Part shown: positions 15,509 through 23,453 of the stretch, in pieces | Numbering within the stretch: the stretch's first letter is position 1 | How the letters are laid out: each line of letters starts with the position of its first letter | NCBI GenBank assembly: GCA_015232935.1 | Contig: JADFYT010000009.1 | Span: forward strand, 1 to 23,453 | Direction of reading: 5' to 3' | Source: Desulfamplus sp. | GTDB taxonomy: Bacteria > Desulfobacterota > Desulfobacteria > Desulfobacterales > Desulfobacteraceae | Length of the DNA stretch: 23,453 nt | Position numbers and translations under genes: made by a program | The notes under the pieces: model-generated | Told to the model about the DNA's origin: nothing | Database searches by the model: none | What the model saw: the letters and a program-made list of their open reading frames with translations, nothing else

Positions 15509-18500
15509 ATGGAGACTATTTTGCCAGAAGCTCATTCTATAACACCAGAATATTGTTCCAAAACAATAGACCATCCCATAGCCATAATCGGTATGGGATC
15601 TATTTTCCCGAAATCCAGCGGACTCAAAGCATACTGGCGTCTGCTTTTCAATGGCGAAGATGCCATTGACGACATTCCGGAAGAGAGTCACTGGTCGCTG
15701 AAGGATTATTTTGACGAAAACCCTGCCACTGCTGACCACACCTACTGCAAAAGAGGTGGCTTTCTTCCCTGGATCAGCTTTGATCCTGCAAGGTACGGAT
15801 TTCCTCCAAAAAACCTTGAAGCGACAGACACATCCCAGCTTCTGGGACTTATGGTGGCTGAAGCTGCCCTTCAGGACGCAGGCTATCCTTCTGCTGCAGA
15901 TGCTGACCATATCAGGACCAGCGTGATCCTTGGTGTTACCGGCACCCAGGAGCTTGTGATTCCCCTTGGTGCCCGACTTTATCACCCTGTATGGAAAAGA
16001 GCACTTGAGGAGCATGGAATAACAGGTGAAAAACAGGAAAGCATTATAAACAGGATATCCGGCAGCTTTCCCAAATGGCAGGAAAATTCGTTTCCAGGAC
16101 TTCTTGGAAATGTTGTTGCCGGAAGAATCGCCAACCGGCTGAATCTGGGCGGAACCAATACAGTTGTGGATGCGGCCTGTGCAAGCTCCTTGAGTGCCAT
16201 CCATACGGCCTGTCTTGAGCTTGCTTCTGGCAGATGCGATTTGTGCGTCAGTGGAGGAGTGGATACTCTTAATGATATATTCATGCACATGTGTTTTTCA
16301 AAAACCGGAGTGTTGTCACATACAAGTGATGCCAGACCATTTTCAAGGGATGCGGACGGCACGGTTCTTGGTGAAGGCATCGGCATGGTTGTCCTCAAGC
16401 GGCTTGAAGACGCAAAGCACGACAATGACAGAATCTATGCGGTTATCAGAGGATTGGGCAGCTCAAGCGACGGTAAAACAGGAGGTATATACGCACCTGA
16501 CGCAGACGGACAGTTGCGGGCACTTGAATCTGCCTATGCAAAAGCCGGCATTGATCCATCCACTGTCGAGCTTTTTGAGGCTCACGGAACAGGAACAAAG
16601 GTTGGGGATAAAATAGAGTTCACTGCCTTGAAATCTCTTGTTGAAAAAAATGATGCCAGAAACCATTCAGCAGTTGGTTCTGTAAAATCAATGATCGGCC
16701 ATGCAAAAGCTGCTGCCGGTGCCGCGGGTCTTATCAAGGGCACATTAAGTCTCTATCACAAGGTGATTCCTCCCACACTTAAAGCCCAAAATCCAGATCC
16801 GGATATCGATATAATAAATTCTCCTTTTTATCTAAACTCCGCTTCAAAGCCATGGATTAAATCCCAGGAGCATCCGAGGCGTTGCGGTGTCAGTGCCTTT
16901 GGATTTGGAGGAAGCAATTTTCATGCGGTACTTGAAGAGTACAGCGATAAAAAAGAGCATGTTTCATGGGATGGAAGTGTCCAGATCGCCTCTTTTTCTG
17001 CCAGCACAAAAGAAAAACTGAGAGAAAGGATTTTAAAATTTAAAGAATCTGTGGAATCGTGCAAAAGCTCTTCGCGTAAAAACTGCTCATGCACAATGGA
17101 GCATTCCAAAGGGTTGGATTCAGGTGAAAAGGAACAGATAGTTGCGTGGGAAACAGCTCAATCAAGAAAAAGTTTTTTGTCAACTGACCAGTACAGACTT
17201 CTGATTGTGATAAATGACAAGGATGATCCGGCAGAAAAAGTATCCGGGGCATTAGCTTGTCTTGGCGGTTCAGAGGATGTTGAGAACTTGCCTGAGGGCG
17301 GTTTTGATATTTCTTCAGAAAACAGATCAGGGATATTTTATGGTTCAGGAGAGCGTAAGGGAAAAACAGGATTTCTTTTTCCAGGACAGGGCAGCCAGTA
17401 TCCGGGCATGGGCAGAGAGTTGATATCCATGTTCCCTGAAGCACTTGAGACTCTTGAACTTGCTGAAAAAATATTTGAAGAGGTAAACAAACATTCAAAT
17501 AACGATGAGGGTTCATTAAGAAGCTATCTATTCCCGCCCCCTCTATATTCCCAGGATGAAAAAACATCAGAAGAGAAATTGAGAAACACAGCCATTGCAC
17601 AACCCGCGATTGGTGCACTAAGCCTTGCAATGGCAAAAATTTTGACGCGATTTGGAGTTGGGGCTGATGCCGTTTGCGGACACAGCTTTGGCGAGCTTAC
17701 CGCAATGTGTGCTGCCGGCTGGATAGATGATTCGACCTTTTTGCGTCTGGCATGTGAAAGAGGAAAATACATGGCCCTGGCAGCAGGTGAAGGAGAAGAC
17801 CCTGGATCCATGTTTGCAGTTAAAGCATCTTTGGATGATATTGAACAGCTTGTCAAATCCGGGAATCTTGACCTTATAATAGCTAACCAGAACAGTCCCA
17901 GCCAGATGGTTTTGTCCGGCAGAACAGACGAGATAAAAAAAGCCTCAAAGTTATGTAAAAAAAACAAGCTCAGAGGCGTTAAGCTTACTGTTGCGGCAGC
18001 TTTTCACAGCAAACTTGTTGAAAATGCTGTAAAGCCTTTCAGGAAAACCGTAGATCAGATAGATATAAAATTTTCTGAAACATCTGTCTATTCAAATACT
18101 ACAGGAAAAGCCTATCCCAAAAACAGCGAACAGGCCAAACAACTTCTTGGGGAGCAACTTGTAAATCCTGTACATTTCATGTCGGATATTGAGTCAATGC
18201 TCAACAACAATATAACGACATTTATAGAGGCAGGTCCAAAAACCGTATTAAGCGGACTCACCCGATCCATAGTGGAAAACAAAAATTCAGATGCGATCTC
18301 ACCTAAAAAGACTGCTTCACCAGATTTCAAAAACATACAAAGCATAGCGATGGATGCCTCCTCAGGCAAAAAGAGTGCTGTTGAGGATCTGGCTTGTCTT
18401 TTATCCTCTCTTGCCGCTTCCGGAGTTGAAATCCATCTTGACAGATGGGAAAATCCGGTTGACAAGCCCGTAAAAAAAATGATGCGAATCCCTCTGACCG

Positions 18501-19981
18501 GAGCAAACGTAAAACCTGAACCCCAATTGTTTGCACAACCCAAAGGAACTGATATGAAAGACAAATACATTCCACAGCAAGAAAAGCCACAGCCAGAAAA
18601 GAATCAGATAAAATCATATCAATCGCCAAACAGACATGGCAGCAGTTTTCAGATCCCTGACAACCCGACATCTCTTGTTTACAGTGCCATGCAGATGGTG
18701 CAAAAAGGCATGGAATCCATGCAGGAGCTCCAGACCCGTACAGCTCTTGCCCATGAAAAATTTCTTGATACCCAGTCAAATGCCAGCAGGACACTTCAGG
18801 CAATGATGGAACAGACCCGTTTTTTTGCAGAGAATGCCATCTACTATCTTGACAACAACCATACAGTGACCCCGCGATCAATGCAAAAGCCTGATTTTAT
18901 TGCTTTGCACGATGCTGAAAAGATCAGAGTAGAACATTCAGATAAACTCAAACGACATGGCAATGTGAACAATCAAGAAGATGCATACTATTCAGCGTTA
19001 TATCATGAGCCAGCCAGCACCGATCATGCACCATTTAAAGCACATGAGTCGGTAAGAACAAGAGAAGATGATAAAAGCGAGACTTCAAAAAATAATGGCA
19101 AAAACCATCAGGCAGTACAAATGTCATCCAGTGCTGTTACGATGAGCCATCATGCTCAACAAGATGATAACAGACTTAACCAGAATCAGAACCCGCATAA
19201 TCCAATCCCGTCTCAATTCGATAGACTTGCGACAGAGACTCTTCTGCTTGAAACCGTGAGCAAGTTGACCGGGTTTCCGACACAGATGCTCAATCTTGAC
19301 ATGGATATAGAATCTGACCTTGGCATTGACTCAATCAAGCGTGTGGAAATTGTTTCAGAGCTTGAAAAACAGATGCCTGGAACAGATGCACTCACACCTG
19401 ACAACATGGGCAGTCTCAAAACCCTTAAAGATATCTGCCTGGCTCTTGTTCCTTCAGATCAACAATCAATTTGCAAACAGGTTCCAACTACCTACATTCC
19501 TGACCACAGAGACTCTGAACAGAAAACAGGCTCGGCATATGATCCCGATATGGTCAGGCAAAATCCTGTTGATACGCAAAATCCCGCCAATACAGGTATA
19601 AATGCAGACAAGGCACAGACCAACAGCGTGCAAGCTACCAAGACAGAAGACCTAAATGTGATGGATACTCTTATGGAAACCATCAGCGAATTAACAGGAT
19701 TTCCAGTAGAAATGCTTACACCTGACATGGATATAGAATCTGACCTTGGCATTGACTCTATAAAAAGGGTAGAAATTCTGTCCAAACTTGAGGAGAAGCT
19801 GCCGCAAGCCGGATCAATCTCTCCGGATGATCTTGGAAGGCTTAAAACAATTGAGCAGATTGCTCAAAAGATTTCAGGAGATTCCGACAAGGCATCTTGT
19901 GAAAAAGAGTGTTGTTCAGGAACTGATTCAAAACCAGCTCTTGAGACTGAAACTGAAAAGCATGAAAAAAAAAACTTCTAA
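15509..19981 (+). CDS. pfaA: PUFA-synthase-type polyketide synthase, KS-AT-ACP-ACP (PfaA-like, N-terminal part)
   Basis: A 1490-residue multidomain synthase. KS (about 20-470): active Cys224 in VVDAACASSLSA, His359 in EAHGTGTKVGD, His398 in SMIGHAKAAAGAAG, all intact. Acyltransferase (about 620-930): FLFPGQGSQYPGMG, nucleophile Ser726 in GHSFGEL, and His833 in AAFHSKLV. A helical linker with RTALAHEKFLDTQ follows, as in PfaA proteins. Two carrier domains carry phosphopantetheine Ser1275 and Ser1417, each in DLGIDSIKRVEI. Standard PfaA continues from the carriers into KR; here the frame stops at TAA 19979-19981 just after a ten-A run, and KR is in the next ORF in the -1 frame. Start: ATG 15509 with AGAGG ten bases upstream. 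Two carriers is at the low end of the range usually seen in PfaA. Confidence 0.92.
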   Translation: METILPEAHSITPEYCSKTIDHPIAIIGMGSIFPKSSGLKAYWRLLFNGEDAIDDIPEESHWSLKDYFDENPATADHTYCKRGGFLPWISFDPARYGFPPKNLEATDTSQLLGLMVAEAALQDAGYPSAADADHIRTSVILGVTGTQELVIPLGARLYHPVWKRALEEHGITGEKQESIINRISGSFPKWQENSFPGLLGNVVAGRIANRLNLGGTNTVVDAACASSLSAIHTACLELASGRCDLCVSGGVDTLNDIFMHMCFSKTGVLSHTSDARPFSRDADGTVLGEGIGMVVLKRLEDAKHDNDRIYAVIRGLGSSSDGKTGGIYAPDADGQLRALESAYAKAGIDPSTVELFEAHGTGTKVGDKIEFTALKSLVEKNDARNHSAVGSVKSMIGHAKAAAGAAGLIKGTLSLYHKVIPPTLKAQNPDPDIDIINSPFYLNSASKPWIKSQEHPRRCGVSAFGFGGSNFHAVLEEYSDKKEHVSWDGSVQIASFSASTKEKLRERILKFKESVESCKSSSRKNCSCTMEHSKGLDSGEKEQIVAWETAQSRKSFLSTDQYRLLIVINDKDDPAEKVSGALACLGGSEDVENLPEGGFDISSENRSGIFYGSGERKGKTGFLFPGQGSQYPGMGRELISMFPEALETLELAEKIFEEVNKHSNNDEGSLRSYLFPPPLYSQDEKTSEEKLRNTAIAQPAIGALSLAMAKILTRFGVGADAVCGHSFGELTAMCAAGWIDDSTFLRLACERGKYMALAAGEGEDPGSMFAVKASLDDIEQLVKSGNLDLIIANQNSPSQMVLSGRTDEIKKASKLCKKNKLRGVKLTVAAAFHSKLVENAVKPFRKTVDQIDIKFSETSVYSNTTGKAYPKNSEQAKQLLGEQLVNPVHFMSDIESMLNNNITTFIEAGPKTVLSGLTRSIVENKNSDAISPKKTASPDFKNIQSIAMDASSGKKSAVEDLACLLSSLAASGVEIHLDRWENPVDKPVKKMMRIPLTGANVKPEPQLFAQPKGTDMKDKYIPQQEKPQPEKNQIKSYQSPNRHGSSFQIPDNPTSLVYSAMQMVQKGMESMQELQTRTALAHEKFLDTQSNASRTLQAMMEQTRFFAENAIYYLDNNHTVTPRSMQKPDFIALHDAEKIRVEHSDKLKRHGNVNNQEDAYYSALYHEPASTDHAPFKAHESVRTREDDKSETSKNNGKNHQAVQMSSSAVTMSHHAQQDDNRLNQNQNPHNPIPSQFDRLATETLLLETVSKLTGFPTQMLNLDMDIESDLGIDSIKRVEIVSELEKQMPGTDALTPDNMGSLKTLKDICLALVPSDQQSICKQVPTTYIPDHRDSEQKTGSAYDPDMVRQNPVDTQNPANTGINADKAQTNSVQATKTEDLNVMDTLMETISELTGFPVEMLTPDMDIESDLGIDSIKRVEILSKLEEKLPQAGSISPDDLGRLKTIEQIAQKISGDSDKASCEKECCSGTDSKPALETETEKHEKKNF
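19298..19758 (+). repeat. 35-bp identical direct repeats at the two ACP phosphopantetheine sites
   Basis: Identical 35-bp blocks at 19298-19332 and 19724-19758, 426 bp apart, encode DMDIESDLGIDS up to the carrier serine. Flanking parts of the two domains differ more, so identity is confined to the functional core. Confidence 0.9.
19965..19974 (+). other. pfaA: A10 homopolymer, candidate -1 frameshift / slippage site
   Basis: Ten consecutive A. Upstream-frame codons read CAT GAA AAA AAA AAC TTC TAA, so both A AAA AAA and A AAA AAC heptamers are in slippery register. The stop lies four bases beyond the run. A -1 shift gives HEKKKLLRQVISLKRIPF and stays open to 23379. One extra A would do the same. 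Only a weak downstream stem (AAAAG with CTTTT) was seen and no strong upstream Shine-Dalgarno stimulator. Confidence 0.6.
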
Positions 19982-20079
19982 GGCAGGTTATTTCTCTTAA
20001 AAGAATCCCTTTTGATACTGTAAACTTTCAAGGCATACCCCAAATAACTGTTTCTGATACCAAGACTGTTTATATTGTA

Positions 20080-23000
20080 TTGGATAACTGCGAATCTGAT
20101 TCAAGTATATGCATGGGCAACAGTGTGCTGTCAGATATAGATAGCCCCGCTACCTCAACAAGTTCATATGATCAGAATGTTATCAGACCTCCTGCAGAAC
20201 CCGCTTTTGATCCAGTAAAATCAAGGAATAGAATCCAGTCTCGCAGGGATTCTATTGCCCTGGAACTTGAGTCTCAATTTCATAAAAACAAGATAAACAC
20301 AAAGATAATTTATATTGATGAGGCTCTTGAAACAGATCTGTCAGACATGGCGGGTCTTGTTATAATTCCATCCATTTTTGTTTCTATCTCATCATATGCT
20401 GAAACCTGCTCTTCTCCAATAAGAACAGGTTTGTCAGCCGTTGCTCTCCTGCCCGAAAATATAACTGGCAGGAGCAAAGCATTTCTGAAAAAAGCATTCC
20501 TGCTGGCAAAGAAGAGCGGACAGTATCTTGTCAAGGCAGCCTCAGAAAAAAATACAGACCCAGCCACAGGGCTTACAACTGGTTTTGAGAAAACAGACTC
20601 AAACTCAATTACAGGATTTGCGACAGGCTCGGAAAAAATAGACTCGGCAGGTGCTTTTTTTGCGGCAATCTCCTTTCTTGGCGGCACATTTGGTTTTGGG
20701 GATGAAATAATTCTTGATCCGGTACAAGGAGGGCTTGCAGGGCTTTTGAAAACCGCAGCTCTTGAATGGAAAGGTGTCTTGTGCAGATCTATTGATATGC
20801 CTCTTTACTCTTTCAGCACGCCATCTTCTGATGATGTTGAAAAAGCAGCCTACCTTATTCTGACACCTGCTGCCTCAACTTATTCGACTGAATATACTGA
20901 ATATGAAGAAAGAAACTCAATTTTATCCAACGCAGTAGAAATTGGCATAAAAGACGGATGTTTTGTCATCCCTGAATTGATCAAAAAACCCCTTGATTCC
21001 TCCTGTTTTACAACAAAAGATATTAACAACAAAAACAGGATATCCTGTTGCTTTAACCATGAGGATGTAATTGTCATTACCGGCGGAGCCAGAGGAGTCA
21101 CTGCTGAATGTGCAATTGAACTTGCCTTGTACTGTTCTCCGATCATCATACTAATGGGAAGATCTCCTTTACCTGAACCAGAACCCTTATGGATTAAAGG
21201 CCTTGTATCAGAAGCAGATATTAAAAAAGCAATACTTGCCAATCTTTTCAAAGACAACTTTCCAACGCCAATGGAACTTCAAAAAATTTGCAGTCAAATG
21301 GTTGCAAATCGAGAGATAATCCAAAACCTTGAAAAAATAAAATCTTCTGGCTCCATTGTAAAATATTACAGTGTGGATATAAGAAATATGTCCGACGTAA
21401 TTGCTGTTATTGAAGATGTCAGAAAAAGCTTTGGCAAACCAAGTGCTATTGTGCATGGAGCAGGTATTCTGGAGGACAAGAGTATCACAGACAAGACAGA
21501 GCAACAATTTTCTTCAGTATTTGATACAAAGATAAATGGCATGGAGAACCTTCTAAATGCTACTGTCAATGATGATCTTAAATATGTTATATTTTTTTCA
21601 TCAGTGGCAGCAAGAACAGGAAACGCGGGGCAGGTTGATTATGCAATGGCAAATGAGGTGCTAAACAAGACTGCTCAATACTATTCTAAAAACAGAGACA
21701 ACAACGCCTGTAACAGCAATTCCATAAATCAACAAACAACAAATAAGCAGAATAATAACTGCCGATTCCTGTCAATAAACTGGGGACCGTGGGAAGGGGG
21801 TATGGTATCTGATGATCTTAAAAATGCGTTTAAAAAACGTGGGATTGAGTTGATTCCATTAAAATCTGGAGCACAAGGTTTTGTTGATGAACTTGCCGTC
21901 CTATGCAAAAAGCCTTATGTATCCCCAGATATCGAAGTTATTCTTGGTGCCTCTCTATTAACCGATTCTCATCTTGATTATAGAAAGAAAAATCCTAAAA
22001 ACGCCTGTATAAAAAATAAAAGCTGCACCGACAACAATACAGTAAAAGATATAAACATAACCTCTATTAATAAAACAACCAGGATCTCTGATGTGCTGTT
22101 CAACAGAGAGAAAATTCTCGCTTTTGCCATTGGAAAGCCTTCTGAGGCGTTTGGTGAACTATACATTGAATTTGACAATAAAAGGCAAATTGCAAGGCTT
22201 CCTGGTCCTCCATATTTTTTCATGGACAGAGTGAACAAAGCAGATGCAAAACCCTGGAAAATGGTACCTGGAGGGTGGATTGAATGCCAGTACGATGTGC
22301 CTTACGATGCGTGGTATTTTAAAGCAGGGCATACAAATTACCTTCCATTTTGTATTCTGCTTGAAATTGCTCTGCAACCCTGCGGATGGCTTGCCGCATA
22401 TGCAGGGTCTGCTCTCAAAAGTCAAGAGCGACTCTTTTTCAGAAATCTTGGTGGAGAGGCTGAAATTTTCAAACCGTTAGACAGAACTCAATATATAAAA
22501 ACGATACAGAAACAAGACAAAGAGTTAACGTCGTCAGATAAATATGACTTTATCACTCTTACCATGCGTGCAAGAATAACCTCCGTATCTCATGCCGGTG
22601 GAATTATTATCCAGAATTTTGATATGGAAGTTTTAAAAGATGAGGATTACATATATAAAGGAAAAACAAGCTTTGGATTTTTCAACAGACAGTCGCTTTC
22701 AAATCAGACCGGCATAAAAAAATCTGAACTACATTATATACCGTCACAAGATGAGATCAATAAATTTGATATAAAGCAAGAGAATCATCAAAATTCTGTA
22801 AAAACACCAATGGCTCCGTATTTATTTCAGGATCATCAGCCACTAACCCCGGATGATCCTGAAGAAGATACTGAGATAACTTTAACAGGTGGCATGCCAT
22901 CAAAAGCCATTAGAATGGTTGACAACATTGATCTGTTTTTGCCTGAAGGTGGGAAATATGGAAAGGGATTTATAAAGGGAAGTAAAAATGTCAATCCTGA

Positions 23001-23379
23001 GGAGTGGTTCTTTAAAGCACACTTTTATCAGGATCCAGTGTGCCCAGGCTCTCTTGGTGTTGAATCTTTTCTTCAGATCATTAAGTTCTATACACTTGAA
23101 AAATGGAATTATGACCCATCAATTTTTGAACTGGCACTGACTCCGCATAAACATAAGTGGATCTACAGGGGACAAATTATCCCTTCATGCTCTAAAATTG
23201 AAGTCTTTGTACACATAAAAGAGATAAAAATTAATACGGAGTATTTAAAAAATATTGACAAGATTAAAGAGTTTAGTGGCTATCAGTACAACACAATCAT
23301 AGCAGATGGGTTGCTTTATGTAGATGGCCTGTGTATTTATCAAATGGAAAATTTCAGCATGGCACTTATGAAAAGATAA
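20080..23379 (+). CDS. PUFA-synthase-type KR-DH-DH protein (probable C-terminal part of the preceding synthase)
   Basis: The frame is open from 19966. TTG 20080 is only the first usable start codon and has no ribosome site; ATG 20113 has none either. Domains, counted from 20080: a non-catalytic KR-like half (to about 300, with VQGGLAGLLKTAALEWKGV); a complete ketoreductase (about 325-600) with TGGARG 334-339 and tetrad Lys484, Ser508, Tyr521, Asn525; then two FabA/PfaC-like hotdog dehydratases. The first opens LPGPPYFFMDRV (707 on) and has His751 and Glu762 in LPFCILLEIALQPCGW, though its site is less certain. The second has HFYQDPVCPGSLGVES with His981 and Glu995, spaced 14 like the FabA His/Asp pair. 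In canonical systems KR belongs to PfaA and DH-DH to PfaC with KS-CLF; no KS-CLF is attached here. Confidence 0.88.
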   Translation: MDNCESDSSICMGNSVLSDIDSPATSTSSYDQNVIRPPAEPAFDPVKSRNRIQSRRDSIALELESQFHKNKINTKIIYIDEALETDLSDMAGLVIIPSIFVSISSYAETCSSPIRTGLSAVALLPENITGRSKAFLKKAFLLAKKSGQYLVKAASEKNTDPATGLTTGFEKTDSNSITGFATGSEKIDSAGAFFAAISFLGGTFGFGDEIILDPVQGGLAGLLKTAALEWKGVLCRSIDMPLYSFSTPSSDDVEKAAYLILTPAASTYSTEYTEYEERNSILSNAVEIGIKDGCFVIPELIKKPLDSSCFTTKDINNKNRISCCFNHEDVIVITGGARGVTAECAIELALYCSPIIILMGRSPLPEPEPLWIKGLVSEADIKKAILANLFKDNFPTPMELQKICSQMVANREIIQNLEKIKSSGSIVKYYSVDIRNMSDVIAVIEDVRKSFGKPSAIVHGAGILEDKSITDKTEQQFSSVFDTKINGMENLLNATVNDDLKYVIFFSSVAARTGNAGQVDYAMANEVLNKTAQYYSKNRDNNACNSNSINQQTTNKQNNNCRFLSINWGPWEGGMVSDDLKNAFKKRGIELIPLKSGAQGFVDELAVLCKKPYVSPDIEVILGASLLTDSHLDYRKKNPKNACIKNKSCTDNNTVKDINITSINKTTRISDVLFNREKILAFAIGKPSEAFGELYIEFDNKRQIARLPGPPYFFMDRVNKADAKPWKMVPGGWIECQYDVPYDAWYFKAGHTNYLPFCILLEIALQPCGWLAAYAGSALKSQERLFFRNLGGEAEIFKPLDRTQYIKTIQKQDKELTSSDKYDFITLTMRARITSVSHAGGIIIQNFDMEVLKDEDYIYKGKTSFGFFNRQSLSNQTGIKKSELHYIPSQDEINKFDIKQENHQNSVKTPMAPYLFQDHQPLTPDDPEEDTEITLTGGMPSKAIRMVDNIDLFLPEGGKYGKGFIKGSKNVNPEEWFFKAHFYQDPVCPGSLGVESFLQIIKFYTLEKWNYDPSIFELALTPHKHKWIYRGQIIPSCSKIEVFVHIKEIKINTEYLKNIDKIKEFSGYQYNTIIADGLLYVDGLCIYQMENFSMALMKR
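20566..20655 (+). repeat. 45-bp imperfect tandem duplication in the psi-KR region
   Basis: Copies at 20566-20610 and 20611-20655 encode TGLTTGFEKTDSNSI and TGFATGSEKIDSAGA. In frame, in a surface-linker-like part of the structural KR half. Confidence 0.75.
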
Positions 23380-23453
23380 GTACCAGTGCTAAAGTTTTTA
23401 CCTGCATCTATAGTTTAATATGATAATAATATCAAATAATTATGATTTGAGTA
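23380..23453. other. AT-rich terminal intergenic sequence
   Basis: The 74 bp after the last stop are AT-rich. No inverted repeat with a T-tract, no start codon with a ribosome site, and no promoter could be supported. Confidence 0.5.

Noticed and set aside
15440..16288. 282-codon reading frame on the minus strand
   Set aside because: It lies antisense to the strongly conserved KS domain, has no family resemblance, and includes the repeat region; a shadow frame.
17040..17636. 198-codon minus-strand reading frame
   Set aside because: Antisense to the KS-AT linker and AT start, Cys/His/Leu-rich composition typical of a shadow frame.
19963..20080. Simple two-gene reading with an independent start for the KR protein
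   Set aside because: Not excluded, but TTG 20080 and ATG 20113 lack ribosome sites and the upstream open frame looks like real KR linker, so it is treated as the less likely explanation.

Overview
The window looks like a chromosomal segment from an anaerobic deltaproteobacterium (Desulfobacterota, probably Desulfobacteraceae-like). This is inferred from separate glyQ and glyS genes, a type II secretion (T2SS) gene set that includes gspN, a PfaD/PUFA-synthase-type locus and moderate-to-low GC. No taxonomic marker gene is present, so the placement is tentative. Every confident gene is on the + strand, and no tRNA, rRNA, transposase or CRISPR array was seen.

Layout. (1) 54-5517, housekeeping block: a GHMP-family sugar kinase, both subunits of glycyl-tRNA synthetase (glyQ, glyS), a small unrecognised protein, and a nucleoside-phosphorylase-family enzyme that overlaps it. 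(2) 5508-12992, pseudopilus and inner-membrane part of a T2SS, in the order gspG-H-I-J-K-L-M-N. The genes are tightly spaced and several overlap (phosphorylase/gspG, gspI/gspJ, gspJ/gspK). The outer-membrane secretin, the ATPase and the platform protein (gspD, gspE, gspF) and gspC are not in the window. (3) 13177-23379, a polyunsaturated-fatty-acid/secondary-lipid synthase: PfaD enoyl reductase; a KS-AT-ACP-ACP protein; and a psi-KR/KR-DH-DH protein. Together these supply condensation, malonyl loading, carrier, ketoreduction, dehydration and enoyl reduction. PfaB, a KS-CLF pair and a phosphopantetheinyl transferase are not seen here.

The main observation is the junction between the two large synthase ORFs. 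The KS-AT-ACP-ACP frame ends a few codons after a run of ten A residues (19965-19974). The -1 frame is open from that same run, its first residues read like the ACP-to-KR linker of a PfaA-type protein, and the second ORF has no convincing start signal. Programmed -1 frameshifting, transcriptional slippage or a homopolymer miscount would each give one KS-AT-ACP-ACP-KR-DH-DH polypeptide of roughly 2,600 residues.

The second theme is repetition. Short in-frame tandem repeats or low-complexity insertions (9, 18, 21, 42, 45 bp units and Ser-rich runs) sit in linkers or leaders of GspK, GspL, GspN, PfaD and the KR protein, and GlyS carries repeat-like insertions. A separate repeat family built on the core ATTTTCATG flanks pfaD on both sides and forms hairpins ahead of the KS-AT-ACP gene.
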